A DNA stretch of 64,000 nt from an uncultured Prochlorococcus sp. (GCA_902587615.1 CACILY010000001.1:40887-104886), one strand, 5' to 3'. Positions 45,396-54,971 are shown, counted from the first letter of the stretch. The notes: generated by a model not told the origin, from the sequence alone. Made by a program: numbers and translations.

Positions 45396-46226
45396 ATGTC
45401 ATTGGCCAAGCACTTCCCACGTAAAAGACTAGGTCAGCATTGGCTTAAGGACAATCTTATTTTGAATAAGATTATAAGAGCCGCTGAGTTGTCTTCGGAA
45501 GATCGTGTTTTAGAAATTGGTCCAGGAAAGGGTTCTCTTACTCATTGCCTTTTAAGTACATCAATTAATTCTTTATATGCAATTGAATTGGATCAGAACT
45601 TAATTCAGGGATTAAATAACCGCTTTGCTTCTAATTCAAGGTTTTCTTTGCTTCAGGGTGATTTTCTTACACCGTCTCTTATTTCTTTTGATCAAGTAAA
45701 GGCTAATAAGGTTGTTGCAAATATTCCATATAACATTACTGGGCCGATCTTAAATAAATTACTTGGGAGACTAGGCTCTTCCCCAGAATATAGATTCGAT
45801 CGACTGGTCTTACTTATGCAAAAAGAGGTAGCTGATCGAATTCTTGCTAAACCGGGTCAGAGTATTTTTAGTGCGTTAACTGTTCGAATACAACTACTAT
45901 CAAAGTGTAAGGATGTTTGTTCAGTTGCTCCATCATGCTTTTATCCTCCTCCTAAGGTTCATTCAAAAGTTGTAGCTTTTGAGCCCTTGCCTGATTCTGA
46001 ACGTCTTTCTGCTGAGCTAGAAGTTAAAATAGATCATTTATTGACTCATGCTTTTCGATATCGCAGAAAAAAGTTGAGGAATAGTTTGCTAGGTATTGCG
46101 CCACTTGATATTTTATCTTCAATTGCAAAGGATAATGGTTTTACCCTTGATCAGAGACCTCAAGAACTATCGAAAATACAATGGGTCTATTTAGCCAAGA
46201 AGCTCATTCTCAGAAATATAAGTTAA
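45396..46226 (+). CDS. rsmA: 16S rRNA dimethyladenosine transferase
   Basis: A 276-residue KsgA/Dim1 enzyme that dimethylates A1518 and A1519 of 16S rRNA. RLGQHWLKDN, LEIGPGKGSLT (motif I), IELDQNL, and the catalytic NIPYNITGPI are visible. ATG 45396 follows an empty stretch. The stop overlaps the ispE ATG by 1 bp (TAATG), so the two are coupled. Confidence 0.96.
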   Translation: MSLAKHFPRKRLGQHWLKDNLILNKIIRAAELSSEDRVLEIGPGKGSLTHCLLSTSINSLYAIELDQNLIQGLNNRFASNSRFSLLQGDFLTPSLISFDQVKANKVVANIPYNITGPILNKLLGRLGSSPEYRFDRLVLLMQKEVADRILAKPGQSIFSALTVRIQLLSKCKDVCSVAPSCFYPPPKVHSKVVAFEPLPDSERLSAELEVKIDHLLTHAFRYRRKKLRNSLLGIAPLDILSSIAKDNGFTLDQRPQELSKIQWVYLAKKLILRNIS

Positions 46227-47182
46227 TGAATACTAATTCTCAACAATCTATTAGCAAGTTAAGGATTAAAGCTCCAGCTAAGATTAATCTACATTTACAA
46301 ATTTTAGGAGTTAGAAAGGATAAATTCCACGAATTAGCAATGGTTATGCAAAGTATATCATTATATGATTCCCTTGATTTTAGACTTAGAAATGATAATA
46401 GGATAATCCTGACATCTACTGATAATCAACTTCCCACTGATACGGATAATCTTATTGTCAAAGCAGCTAAGTTGTTACAAGAGAAATATGTTATTAATAC
46501 ATTAGGGGTGGAAATTAGGTTAACCAAAAATATCCCTATTGGTGCAGGTTTGGCTGGTGGATCCAGTGATGCTGCAGCTACTTTAATTGGTTTAAATATT
46601 CTTTGGAATTTGAACCTAAGTACCAAAGATTTAGAATTAATTGCCTCTCAAATTGGTTCTGATGTTCCATTTTGCGTATCTGGTGGCACCCAATTGTGTT
46701 TTGGACGTGGAGAAGTACTCGAACCCTTAAATTCAAGACCAACTCCTTTATCTATTTTGCTTTTAAAGGATCCCCTCGTAAGTGTTTCTACGCCATGGGC
46801 TTATTCAAAATCTCGTGAGCATAATCATAAAAATTATTTGACCAATGTAGAGGATTTCGAATATCAAAGGCAATCTCTTAGAAGGGCTTCATGGCTTACT
46901 CAGCTATCTTCAGACAGCCCTCCTCCTTTAAGAAATGATCTCCAAGATGTAGTTACTAAATATGTCCCTGAAGTGTGTAAGGCTCTTTCTTTATTGTCAT
47001 CTTTTCCTTATACCCTTTCTTCTGCAATGAGTGGTTCAGGCGCTAGTTGCTTTGCTATTTATCCTGATATAGATCACTGTAAAGAAACGCTAGGTCAAAA
47101 TCATTCGTTAATCGAATCAAATGGCTTTGAAGCTTGGTGTTGCTCTTTTCAAGATTCAGGACCAGAAATTATCTATGAATGA
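46226..47182 (+). CDS. ispE: 4-diphosphocytidyl-2-C-methyl-D-erythritol kinase
   Basis: A 318-residue GHMP kinase of the MEP isoprenoid pathway. It phosphorylates CDP-ME. Signature motifs: APAKINLHLQILG at the N-terminus and PIGAGLAGGSSDAAATLIGLN (GHMP ATP-binding loop), then MSGSGASCFAIY. ATG 46226 overlaps the rsmA stop codon. It supplies precursors for carotenoids and chlorophyll phytyl chains. It overlaps the next gene by 8 bp. Confidence 0.95.
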   Translation: MNTNSQQSISKLRIKAPAKINLHLQILGVRKDKFHELAMVMQSISLYDSLDFRLRNDNRIILTSTDNQLPTDTDNLIVKAAKLLQEKYVINTLGVEIRLTKNIPIGAGLAGGSSDAAATLIGLNILWNLNLSTKDLELIASQIGSDVPFCVSGGTQLCFGRGEVLEPLNSRPTPLSILLLKDPLVSVSTPWAYSKSREHNHKNYLTNVEDFEYQRQSLRRASWLTQLSSDSPPPLRNDLQDVVTKYVPEVCKALSLLSSFPYTLSSAMSGSGASCFAIYPDIDHCKETLGQNHSLIESNGFEAWCCSFQDSGPEIIYE

Positions 47183-47540
47183 TTCTCAAGAAACTAATTC
47201 TATTATTAGTAACAATAAATCCGTCAAGGATTCTTCTCAAGAGCCTTTAGATACTGAAGTAGAGATGAAAAAGGGGCCTTTAAGTTTTTTCTCTGGTGCT
47301 TGCACCAGTCTTATTTCTGCTTGGTTGTCTTATCGACTTAGTCAAGCACTCGTGATTTATTTTTCAATTCATACAAATAACTACAACTCTGCATTTGCAC
47401 AAAGCATTGCTTCTGGCTTTAAAACACTGGTAATTGGCATCTCCTTTTTAGCAACATTTACTTTTACATTTATTGGATTAGGCCTATCTATTTTATTTAT
47501 TCGAAGTTTATTTGATGCCATTAAGCCAGATTCTGATTAG
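47175..47540 (+). CDS. DUF3082 membrane protein
   Basis: A 121-residue protein. A polar N-terminus, then FFSGACTSLISAWLSYRLSQ and two helices ending SILFIRSLFDAI, match the cyanobacterial DUF3082 family. Function unknown. ATG 47175 overlaps the ispE stop, so it is translationally coupled to rsmA-ispE. Confidence 0.78.
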   Translation: MNDSQETNSIISNNKSVKDSSQEPLDTEVEMKKGPLSFFSGACTSLISAWLSYRLSQALVIYFSIHTNNYNSAFAQSIASGFKTLVIGISFLATFTFTFIGLGLSILFIRSLFDAIKPDSD

Positions 47541-47582
47541 AGTTTTACTAATTCTTTATTAGCCTTCACTGGTCATTGGATT

Positions 47583-47678
47583 ATGAATTTTCATGATCTT
47601 GGTCTATTGGTTTTATTACTGTGTCCGGGTATGTTGCTGTCTATTTTGATTTTTTCTACATTTGCAGCAGGCGGCTAA
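47583..47678 (+). CDS. Small membrane protein (31 aa)
   Basis: A single helix protein starting MNFHDLGLLVLLLCPG and ending FAAGG. The compact sequence and its fixed position before pdhB suggest a real small protein rather than noise, but I have no family for it. Confidence 0.55.
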   Translation: MNFHDLGLLVLLLCPGMLLSILIFSTFAAGG

Positions 47679-47740
47679 CTAGGCACTATTTGTTATAGCT
47701 TGTCTTAATAAGCCGATTATTCGGTATCGCTTGTAAATCT

Positions 47741-48727
47741 TTGAAAGGGACACTTCTTTTTAACGCTCTCCGTGAGGCCATAGATGAAGAGATGGCCAAA
47801 GATCCCCTTGTTTGCGTAATGGGAGAGGATGTTGGACATTATGGAGGCTCTTATAAGGTCACAAAAGACCTTTATGAAAAATACGGAGCATTACGGGTCT
47901 TAGATACTCCAATAGCTGAAAATAGTTTTACTGGTATGGCTGTCGGTGCTGCAATGACTGGTCTGCGACCGATTGTAGAGGGTATGAACATGGGATTTCT
48001 ATTGCTTGCCTTCAATCAAATCTCAAACAATATGGGCATGTTGCGATATACCAGTGGTGGAAATTACAAGATACCAACGGTAGTGAGAGGACCAGGAGGC
48101 GTTGGACGTCAATTAGGAGCAGAACATAGTCAACGTCTAGAAGCTTATTTTCATGCAGTGCCTGGAATTAAAATTGTTGCATGTAGCACTCCAACAAATG
48201 CTAAGGGTCTAATGAAAGCTGCTATTCGAGACGATAACCCTGTTTTATTTTTTGAACATGTACTCCTTTATAACTTAACTGAAGAATTACCCAAAGGAGA
48301 ATATGTTTGTGCTTTAGATCAAGCAGATATCGTTAGGGAAGGATCAGATATCACGATACTTACTTATTCACGAATGAGACATCATTGTCTTAAGGCCGTT
48401 CAGCAACTTGAGGATATAGATATTGATGTTGAGTTAATAGATTTAATCAGTTTAAAACCATTTGATATGCAAACAGTTGCGGCTTCAATTAGAAAAACTC
48501 ATAGAGTAATTATTGTTGAAGAGTGTATGAAAACAGGCGGAATCGGAGCCGAGTTGATAGCTCTTATAACTGAACAATGTTTTGATGATCTTGACGAGAG
48601 ACCTATTCGACTTTCTAGTCAAGACATACCAACTCCTTATAATGGCAACTTAGAGAACTTAACTATTATTCAGCCACATCAGATAGTTGACGCTGCTAAG
48701 AAAATTTTATTGAAAGAGGAGAGTTGA
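47741..48727 (+). CDS. pdhB: Pyruvate dehydrogenase E1 component beta subunit
   Basis: A 328-residue transketolase-like subunit. [18 protein letters not shown] (thiamine diphosphate contact), [13 protein letters not shown], and [16 protein letters not shown] are typical. TTG start, matching the expected (M)[14 protein letters not shown]. It works with PdhA, which is not in this window, to make acetyl-CoA. secD begins 4 bp after the stop. Confidence 0.94.
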   Translation: MKGTLLFNALREAIDEEMAKDPLVCVMGEDVGHYGGSYKVTKDLYEKYGALRVLDTPIAENSFTGMAVGAAMTGLRPIVEGMNMGFLLLAFNQISNNMGMLRYTSGGNYKIPTVVRGPGGVGRQLGAEHSQRLEAYFHAVPGIKIVACSTPTNAKGLMKAAIRDDNPVLFFEHVLLYNLTEELPKGEYVCALDQADIVREGSDITILTYSRMRHHCLKAVQQLEDIDIDVELIDLISLKPFDMQTVAASIRKTHRVIIVEECMKTGGIGAELIALITEQCFDDLDERPIRLSSQDIPTPYNGNLENLTIIQPHQIVDAAKKILLKEES

Positions 48728-48730
48728 TAA

Positions 48731-50179
48731 ATGGCACGACAACAAGGCATATTTGCCTTGATACTTGCATTGGCTATTGCTGCAGGTGCTGTATGCAATA
48801 CTTTTCCTCTTGAATTAGGTCTCGATTTAAGAGGCGGAAGTCAACTCACTTTAGAAGTTCAACCTACAGAGCAAGTACCTCGAGTAACAGCAAATGATGT
48901 TGAAGCTGTTCAAGCAGTTCTTGATAGGCGAGTTAATGGATTAGGAGTCTCAGAATCAACTTTACAGACTATTGGCACTAATCAACTTCTCCTAGAACTA
49001 CCTGGAGAACAAGATCCATCTAGAGCTGCAAGAATTCTAGGTGAAACAGCCCTATTGGAGTTCGGAGCTCAGAAACCGGGCACGGATGATTTAATGAAGG
49101 AATTAAAGCAACTTCGTTTTCAAATACAGTTTTTAAAAACTCAATATTTAAACAATGAAGATCAATTTGATTTAGATTTATTTGAAAAAGTTATACGTTC
49201 TCTTCAAGTTACCCCAATTAGTTCTGATAAGTCTCAACAATTAGAGCAGTTAAATATAGTTGTTAATGAAAGAATATCAGATTTATTTGTTCGTACTAAT
49301 TTGACCGGAAAAGATTTAGTGTCTGCTGGTAGAAGACAAGATCAAAATCTTTCTACTTGGGAGGTTACCTTAAATTTTAATCAAGATGGTGGTGAAAAAT
49401 TTGCACAATTAACTCAATCAATAGCAGGTACATCGAGATTATTAGGCATAATTCTTGATGGGCAGTCAATTAGTGAAGCTTCTGTTGGGAACCAATTTAA
49501 AGCCGCTGGTATTACAGGAGGTGCAGCCTCTATCTCTGGTAATTTTACTGCTGAAGAAGCCAGAGATTTGGAAGTAAAACTTCGTGGGGGTTCCTTGCCA
49601 TTACCAGTTGAGGTTTTGCAGGTGAGAACAATAGGACCCACATTAGGAAGAGAAAATATTCAGAGGAGTTTAAGTGCAGCATTTACTGGATTAATACTAG
49701 TGGCATTATTTATGATCTTTAAATATCGTTTAGCCGGTGTTGTTGCTATCTGTTCTCTTGCTCTTTATTCATTGTTTAACTTCACTGTTTATACCTTACT
49801 TCCTGTTACATTAACATTGCCTGGTATAGCGGGTTTTATTTTAAGTATTGGTATGGCCGTAGATGCAAATGTCTTGATTTTTGAAAGAGTTAAGGATGAG
49901 TTAAGACAAAGAAATACCTTAATTAGATCTATAGATAAAGGTTTTTCCCTAGCATTTTCCTCAATAATTGATGGCCATTTAACAACATTAATTAGTTGCT
50001 TGGCTCTTTTTAATTTAGGTACTGGTTTTGTTAAAGGATTCGCTGCGACCTTAGGTATAGGAGTAGTTATTAGTTTGTTCACAGCTCTTACTTGCTCTAA
50101 GGTGATTTTGAAATTCTTGATGAATTATCAATCATTAAGGAAACCAACTTATTTCTTGTCTTCTCATCAAATTCAATAA
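48731..50179 (+). CDS. secD: Protein translocase subunit SecD
   Basis: A 482-residue membrane protein that uses proton force with SecF to pull exported proteins. Signature LGLDLRGGSQLTLEV at the first periplasmic domain, GTSRLLGIILDG, and the transmembrane GMAVDANVLIFERVKDE. Six helices expected. It is 4 bp after pdhB and 24 bp before secF. Confidence 0.96.
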   Translation: MARQQGIFALILALAIAAGAVCNTFPLELGLDLRGGSQLTLEVQPTEQVPRVTANDVEAVQAVLDRRVNGLGVSESTLQTIGTNQLLLELPGEQDPSRAARILGETALLEFGAQKPGTDDLMKELKQLRFQIQFLKTQYLNNEDQFDLDLFEKVIRSLQVTPISSDKSQQLEQLNIVVNERISDLFVRTNLTGKDLVSAGRRQDQNLSTWEVTLNFNQDGGEKFAQLTQSIAGTSRLLGIILDGQSISEASVGNQFKAAGITGGAASISGNFTAEEARDLEVKLRGGSLPLPVEVLQVRTIGPTLGRENIQRSLSAAFTGLILVALFMIFKYRLAGVVAICSLALYSLFNFTVYTLLPVTLTLPGIAGFILSIGMAVDANVLIFERVKDELRQRNTLIRSIDKGFSLAFSSIIDGHLTTLISCLALFNLGTGFVKGFAATLGIGVVISLFTALTCSKVILKFLMNYQSLRKPTYFLSSHQIQ

Positions 50180-50202
50180 ATTTTATTTAATCCGAATCTC
50201 CA

Positions 50203-51216
50203 ATGATTAAACAGTCAAATAAAAAATTCTCTCTTATACGGCAAAAGACAGCGGTCTGGTTTATTTCAGGTTTAGCAATAATTCTTAGTTTCATGGGCTT
50301 TACTTTCTCATGGCTGAATCCCACTATTCGTTCACCGTTGTTGCCAGGACTAGATTTTACTGGAGGTACCCAAATACGTATGGAAAGAAGTTGTGTGGAT
50401 AATTGTTCTATTCTTGATCCCACTGAAATCTCTAAAGCTTTAACTGATCTTTCTAATAGTACAGAAATAAATAATCAAATACCTGATCTTTCTCGTTCTA
50501 GGATTCAGTTTCTTGATGGTTATCAATCGGTATCCCTTAGGATGCCCTTTTTGTCTGCCTCGCAAGCTCAAAATGTTATTGAGTATCTCAAACCAGTATT
50601 AGGATCAATTGAATCTGGTGGCCTTTCCGTTCAGACTATAGGTCCAACTTTAGGGGTTCAATTATTAAAAAGTAGTTTATTATCTCTTCTTTTTGCCTTT
50701 ACAGGAATAGCTATATATATTTCGATTAGGTTTGACAGGCGCTATGCTTTTTTAGCCTTATTAGCATTAGCTCATGATGTAATTATTGTATGTGGAGTGT
50801 TTTCTTGGCTTGGTCTTCTTTATCATATTGAAGTTGATAGTCTTTTTGCCGTAGCTCTTTTAACAATTGCGGGTTATTCAGTTAATGATACAGTTGTGGT
50901 TTTTGATAGAATTAGAGAGATAAATTCTATTAAAGTATCTGAGTATAATTATTTAAATGTTATTGATCAAGCAGTTTCTGCAACATTAACCAGAACACTT
51001 TATACAAGCAGTACTACATTATTACCATTATTAGCTCTAATCTTCTTTGGTGGATCGACGCTTTATTGGTTTGCGATAGCCTTATCCTTGGGTGTGATTG
51101 TAGGCAGTTGGTCAAGTATTGCTTTGGCTCCAACAATTCTAAGTAGATTTAAATCAAGTTATTCATATAATGAGTCAACAAAGAAAACTGATGATTTTAA
51201 TGAGGAAAATTTATAA
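50203..51216 (+). CDS. secF: Protein translocase subunit SecF
   Basis: A 337-residue partner of SecD. LLPGLDFTGGTQIRME is the family's first hallmark and GYSVNDTVVVFDRIREIN the second, with six membrane helices. The C-terminal tail is short and polar. It follows secD directly, so the pair is co-expressed. Confidence 0.96.
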   Translation: MIKQSNKKFSLIRQKTAVWFISGLAIILSFMGFTFSWLNPTIRSPLLPGLDFTGGTQIRMERSCVDNCSILDPTEISKALTDLSNSTEINNQIPDLSRSRIQFLDGYQSVSLRMPFLSASQAQNVIEYLKPVLGSIESGGLSVQTIGPTLGVQLLKSSLLSLLFAFTGIAIYISIRFDRRYAFLALLALAHDVIIVCGVFSWLGLLYHIEVDSLFAVALLTIAGYSVNDTVVVFDRIREINSIKVSEYNYLNVIDQAVSATLTRTLYTSSTTLLPLLALIFFGGSTLYWFAIALSLGVIVGSWSSIALAPTILSRFKSSYSYNESTKKTDDFNEENL

Positions 51217-51409
51217 ACAGATAGACTTTTATTATCTATTAGAATATATACCATTAATATTATTATTCTTGGCTATATATGACCTTCGTATTGAAATAAA
51301 AATACTCTTAGATCACTTTACATTCATCTCTCTATTATATGCAATTAAGAATCACCCGCTAGCTATATTTATTATAGTTTTTTATCCGTTTATTCTGAAA
51401 AAAATATGA
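51200..51409 (+). CDS. Small membrane protein overlapping secF end
   Basis: About 69 residues from ATG 51200 (MRKIYKQIDFYYLLEYIPLI), overlapping the last 17 bp of secF in another frame. Two hydrophobic segments and a basic end (PFILKKI). Its overlap with secF suggests coupled translation if it is real. No recognised family. Confidence 0.45.
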   Translation: MRKIYKQIDFYYLLEYIPLILLFLAIYDLRIEIKILLDHFTFISLLYAIKNHPLAIFIIVFYPFILKKI

Positions 51410-51415
51410 GTCTCT

Positions 51416-51736
51416 CTATTTTTCAATTTTAGCTTTTAGAAGAGTGATGTCATTGTATTTATTCAAGTTTATGTTTCTTTTATCAAGATTATAGTTGATG
51501 ATTTCAATTGCTCTTTTGTTATAGAATCTTGAGGCCATTATATATCCATGACTAAATTCAGATTCAAAATAACCAATACCAATAAGAGAATCTATACAGA
51601 CCATATTAGCAAGTACTTTCTTATACCATTCAAGTAACATTTTATCATTCATAATATCTGCAATAGCAATTCGAGTTATCGTCTTAGTTCTTATAGCGAA
51701 ATAATCAGAGAGATCACGTAATAATGGTATAAGCAT
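51416..51736 (-). CDS. Hypothetical protein (106 aa)
   Basis: A soluble protein: MLIPLLRDLSDYFAIRTKTI, then DSLIGIGYFESEFSH and RFYNKRAIEIINYNLDKRN. It looks helical with a short beta hairpin. No family recognised. It converges with the small gene at 51200. Confidence 0.5.
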   Translation of the reverse strand: MLIPLLRDLSDYFAIRTKTITRIAIADIMNDKMLLEWYKKVLANMVCIDSLIGIGYFESEFSHGYIMASRFYNKRAIEIINYNLDKRNINLNKYNDITLLKAKIEK

Positions 51737-51909
51737 ATGTCCATTATCACTTTACTTTCTAAATTCTACAATTATCCATTATTAGTTTTAACTCATCTTA
51801 ATATTATATTTAATTACTTTGTTAGATTTCATCAATATATCTTTGATATTGCATTTGAAACAGCCTATAGTCTATATTTAGAAAATTATATGTTGTCTTT
51901 GATATTGAT

Positions 51910-52104
51910 ATGGTAATCGAACCAGAAGTAATACCATCTTCTAGTAATGATGGTATGAATGCAACCTCACTACCATCAGATGTAATAACTCCAATTTTAC
52001 TTGTACTAGTAGTCTTTATTCTTGCTGTTGCTCTTAAATATGTTTTTCAGGCTCTGCTCATATTTCTTGGAATTAGGTTTATTTGGTCACTAGCAAATAG
52101 TTAA
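51910..52104 (+). CDS. Small membrane protein (64 aa)
   Basis: It begins MVIEPEVIPSSSNDGMNATS. A flexible N-terminus precedes one strong helix (about residues 27-58, rich in L, V and A, ending FIWSLANS). No recognised family. Confidence 0.55.
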   Translation: MVIEPEVIPSSSNDGMNATSLPSDVITPILLVLVVFILAVALKYVFQALLIFLGIRFIWSLANS

Positions 52105-52183
52105 TAAAGCCTCATCTGATGTTCAGAATTATTTGCATATTTTTAAAATGTCTCATAGACTTTAATTAATAGTTTATCTCTTT

Positions 52184-52282
52184 ATGATAGAAGGTGACGT
52201 CGTTTACAGTGTAAACATATTAATCATTTTGCTTATTATAGGAGTAACTCTATTTCTATATTATATTTTTAATTATGATTAA
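52184..52282 (+). CDS. Small membrane protein (32 aa)
   Basis: It begins MIEGDVVYSVNILIILLIIG and forms a single transmembrane helix ending with YIFNYD. Possibly a real picocyanobacterial small protein; no family recognised. Confidence 0.4.
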   Translation: MIEGDVVYSVNILIILLIIGVTLFLYYIFNYD

Positions 52283-52306
52283 TGTGTTCAGTTGTTCTAT
52301 AATTCA

Positions 52307-52460
52307 CTATTTATTATTATTTTCTGATGTGTAGATAATTTCTTTTAATTCGTTACTTATATTAGTTAAATGCTGTTCACTTCCAAGTTCTTTAATCCGC
52401 ATAGCAATGTCATTAACTAAACTATCTAATTCAGAATCGTTTCTTTTCACTTTTGACATT
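52307..52460 (-). pseudogene. Small soluble protein gene with probable one-base frameshift
   Basis: ATG at 52460, 8 bp after the lipoprotein gene, opens MSKVKRKRF and then stops. Removing one A from the run AAAAGAAAA makes MSKVKRNDSELDSLVNDIAM, which joins in frame to a regular amphipathic 50-residue protein ending at 52307. As written, only an internal ATG at 52402 could start it. A true mutation, a programmed slip, or a sequencing error in a poly-A are all possible. Confidence 0.5.
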
Positions 52461-52468
52461 TTAATGTT

Positions 52469-52834
52469 TCAACTACCTTTTCTTTCAAGTATATATATTG
52501 TTTCTTCACCAACTTGATCTGGGACATTGACTCGGCATCCTTTTTCGAGATCCATGTTACATCCTGGACGTGAAGGTACTGATTTCCAGCTACATGTTTT
52601 GGATTGTGTTTTTTTATCCTTGATAATCCAACCTTCAGAGAGGTATTTATCGATATTGCCGTCACTGCATGATGTAGTTATTTCAATCTCCTGAGTTGAT
52701 TTACTTTTATCATCCTGCAATTGATCTTCTTCTTGTGTCTGATTATTTATTTGATTGCGTTGGTTCTCTAAATATGTGCAACCAGTAAGTAGCGATGATA
52801 TAGCGAATAATGTTATTAGATATGATTTACTCAT
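52469..52834 (-). CDS. Lipoprotein
   Basis: A 121-residue lipoprotein. The signal sequence SYLITLFAISSLLTGC ends with a lipobox (L-T-G-C, Cys19). A long polar linker rich in Q, D and E follows, then a cysteine-containing domain (SCSDGNIDKYLSEGWIIKDK, CSWKSVPSRPGCN, KGCRVNVPD). It should be anchored in a membrane by its lipid. Function unknown. Confidence 0.7.
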   Translation of the reverse strand: MSKSYLITLFAISSLLTGCTYLENQRNQINNQTQEEDQLQDDKSKSTQEIEITTSCSDGNIDKYLSEGWIIKDKKTQSKTCSWKSVPSRPGCNMDLEKGCRVNVPDQVGEETIYILERKGS

Positions 52835-52935
52835 GGTTCTAGGTGATTTTTTCTAATTATAGTGATATTTACTTGATCGCCGCTAATTGCGCAGTGAAGA
52901 CATATATATCTTTCTATTCATTTGGAATGGGTTAA

Positions 52936-53142
52936 CTAGTCGTTAGTTGCTTTTGGCTTTCGTGTTGTTTTTGCCTCTACAACAGCCAATAGTTCTTCCA
53001 TCTTTGTCATAAGTTTTTTCACTTCTACTGCTTCAGGAAGGGTAAGTTCCTCTGTTACGCCTAGATGCATATCTCTGAGTTCTGCTCGTAGTGATTTCAA
53101 AGCGGTTTTTACTAGTTCTTTTTTTTCCTTAACTGTAGCCAT
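52936..53142 (-). CDS. Hypothetical helical protein (68 aa)
   Basis: A soluble, charged alpha-helical protein (MATVKEKKELVKTALKSLRA, then a segment with EAVEVKKLMTKMEELLAVVEA). It has a basic tail TTRKPKATND. No domain recognised, but the heptad-like pattern points to a coiled coil or dimer. Confidence 0.6.
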   Translation of the reverse strand: MATVKEKKELVKTALKSLRAELRDMHLGVTEELTLPEAVEVKKLMTKMEELLAVVEAKTTRKPKATND

Positions 53143-53231
53143 TTCAATTAGTTAAATATAGCATATTATATCACACTTTATGATTGCTAATTTTAATCCA
53201 AGGTATAATTCATTTAACTAATAAATATCAT

Positions 53232-53393
53232 ATGATCAGCTTACTTAAATTTCTTTATAAAGAAATCTGGGTCCCTTCATTTGGCCGGCTATTATTTATG
53301 TTTGCTCCATTAATAGAAGGTAAAACACCTGCTATTAAGCCCAACTATCGAATAGATGACGATTTCAAATCTGAGAATAAAACAATTAACTAG
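53232..53393 (+). CDS. Small hypothetical protein (53 aa)
   Basis: ATG 53232 gives MISLLKFLYKEIWVPSFGRL. The aromatic, basic N-terminus and the LLFMFAPLIEG segment may lie on a membrane. A TTG at 53184 extends it unconvincingly. Family unknown. It overlaps the convergent gene at 53390 by 4 bp. Confidence 0.5.
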   Translation: MISLLKFLYKEIWVPSFGRLLFMFAPLIEGKTPAIKPNYRIDDDFKSENKTIN

Positions 53394-53743
53394 CTTCCTC
53401 CATTGCAGTAATTATTGGCAATCGCATTCAATAATAATTTATCACTCACAGTTGTACTTTCTTTATTATTGTCAATTGTCCACTCAACACATTTGTTAAT
53501 ACGGTAATAGTAGGTTGTAACTGGTAGAAGAGATAAAAAGAATATCAATACAACTGACCCATATATTATCTGAGCTTGATTCTCACTAATGTATGCTTTT
53601 GTGTCTCTTTTTGCTTTTAGTATTTTTGATAACCATTTGTCTGGTAATCCTACTTGTACAAAAAGTAGTTCTACCCACCAAGGTAACTGTGGATCGCGCT
53701 TAGTTTTTCTCTCAGAGGAGTTTTTCTGAGTAATGCTAGCCAT
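53390..53743 (-). CDS. Hypothetical membrane protein (117 aa)
   Basis: Soluble N-terminal part (WWVELLFVQVGLPDKWLSKI) followed by one helix (IIYGSVVLIFFLSLLPVTTY, about residues 59-78). After that, a 35-residue likely periplasmic tail holds two cysteines (KCVEW and NYCNGG). No family recognised. Confidence 0.55.
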   Translation of the reverse strand: MASITQKNSSERKTKRDPQLPWWVELLFVQVGLPDKWLSKILKAKRDTKAYISENQAQIIYGSVVLIFFLSLLPVTTYYYRINKCVEWTIDNNKESTTVSDKLLLNAIANNYCNGGS

Positions 53744-53943
53744 TTTTACAATGGTTTATTAAATAATAAACCTTAATTTTAAAATTGACTTATCTTACCA
53801 TTATATAAAAAAATAATTAAATTTCTTATGATCTTCCCTTTCATATTTCTCTAATATGAGTATATGGAACGTGATGTAATAAAATGTTTATAATGCTCTA
53901 TGAATTGAACTAGAGGTTAATATTAATTATTCATAGTTATCCC

Positions 53944-54213
53944 ATGCCTAAGAAGAGAAGAAAATTAGACCCAGAAATGGAAAAGAACATGGCTTCAGCT
54001 AAAAAAGAAGTGGAGCTTATTACAGCGAAGATCAATGATATCTCAGAGGAGGATATTCAGATTGAATATCGTGAAGCTTTTCGGTCTGCACTTTTAGAGC
54101 TGAATTCCTTGGTTGAACTATATAAAACAGTTGGATATACAGAAGATACGAAGAAGATCTACGAAAATTATCTGGTTTTAATAACCACCTTTCTAGGAGA
54201 ATACGAATTATAA
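53944..54213 (+). CDS. Hypothetical helical protein (89 aa)
   Basis: It begins MPKKRRKLDPEMEKNMASAK. Highly charged, mostly alpha-helical, with a basic N-terminus and an acidic second half ending TTFLGEYEL. No domain recognised. The basic tail could bind nucleic acids. Confidence 0.55.
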   Translation: MPKKRRKLDPEMEKNMASAKKEVELITAKINDISEEDIQIEYREAFRSALLELNSLVELYKTVGYTEDTKKIYENYLVLITTFLGEYEL

Positions 54214-54220
54214 ATTAGAC

Positions 54221-54445
54221 CTATTGCTTGTAAGGAATGATTGGTATGCGAGTAGGACCGGACTTCTTTTTATATCGATCATATAACCCATCTTTGTTGG
54301 TATCGATATTAAATTCCTTTTTGCATTGTTCATATTCTACAAAGTTCATGCAATATCTGATAACTTCATAATCGTTAGAGGCAATTGAATTTGAAGGTAT
54401 TATTAATAGCATGAAAGACGTCAATACTAACTTTACTGTAGTCAT
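54221..54445 (-). CDS. Secreted small protein with EF-hand-like loop
   Basis: A 74-residue protein with a signal peptide (MTTVKLVLTSFMLLIIPSNS, probable cleavage after IAS). The mature part contains two cysteines (YCMNFVEYEQC) and DTNKDGLYDRYKK, which looks like a dockerin or EF-hand calcium-binding DxNxDGxxD loop. It is probably periplasmic. Confidence 0.55.
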   Translation of the reverse strand: MTTVKLVLTSFMLLIIPSNSIASNDYEVIRYCMNFVEYEQCKKEFNIDTNKDGLYDRYKKKSGPTRIPIIPYKQ

Positions 54446-54567
54446 TAATAATACAAATCGTTTAATTTCGATACTAGCCTATATCTTTAGCTTTGCTTTA
54501 TTTTTTAGAATTTATTAATTTTGATTTCTTTGATTTAGTTTATGATGAATTAACCGAGATTTCAATT

Positions 54568-54708
54568 ATGTTTGATATTATAGAAATCAATACAGCAATG
54601 GATCTTATAAAAGAAGATGTAATCAAAGAATTATCTGAATCAGTTAAAGATATATGTCCTGATAAATTAATTGAGAATGCACAAGATGAGTTATCCAATA
54701 GTCTCTAA
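54568..54708 (+). CDS. Possible small acidic protein (46 aa)
   Basis: ATG 54568 (MFDIIEINTAMDLIKEDVIK) gives an acidic helical protein. A TTG at 54493 extends the frame by 25 hydrophobic residues. No family. It overlaps the convergent gene by 4 bp. It may be spurious. Confidence 0.35.
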   Translation: MFDIIEINTAMDLIKEDVIKELSESVKDICPDKLIENAQDELSNSL

Positions 54709-54971
54709 TTTAATAAGAGCGACTTCATTTCCTCTATACTAAGTTGACCGACTATAAAGACTTCTTGATAGCATTTACCTTTTCTTGCTATTAGTTTATA
54801 ACCTGTAGATGTCTCTCTAGATATCCTTAATATTAGTTTTTCATTTTTATTCTTAGTTTGTCCGATTACCCCGGGTGTTATTGTTTGTATTCTTGGGTCC
54901 GAAGCTATATTACGTAACTTGTCTATAAGGCCTTCTATGTAAGTACTATGAGTTTTTACTATTCTTCCCAT
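54705..54971 (-). CDS. DUF2103 family protein
   Basis: Eighty-eight residues. GRIVKTHSTYIEGLIDKLR, IQTITPGVIGQTKNKN and YKLIARKGKCYQEVFIV match the DUF2103 cyanobacterial family, annotated as a predicted metal-binding protein. The HST segment and the single cysteine may bear ligands. Biochemical role unknown. It is divergent from petN across 74 bp. Confidence 0.82.
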   Translation of the reverse strand: MGRIVKTHSTYIEGLIDKLRNIASDPRIQTITPGVIGQTKNKNEKLILRISRETSTGYKLIARKGKCYQEVFIVGQLSIEEMKSLLLN

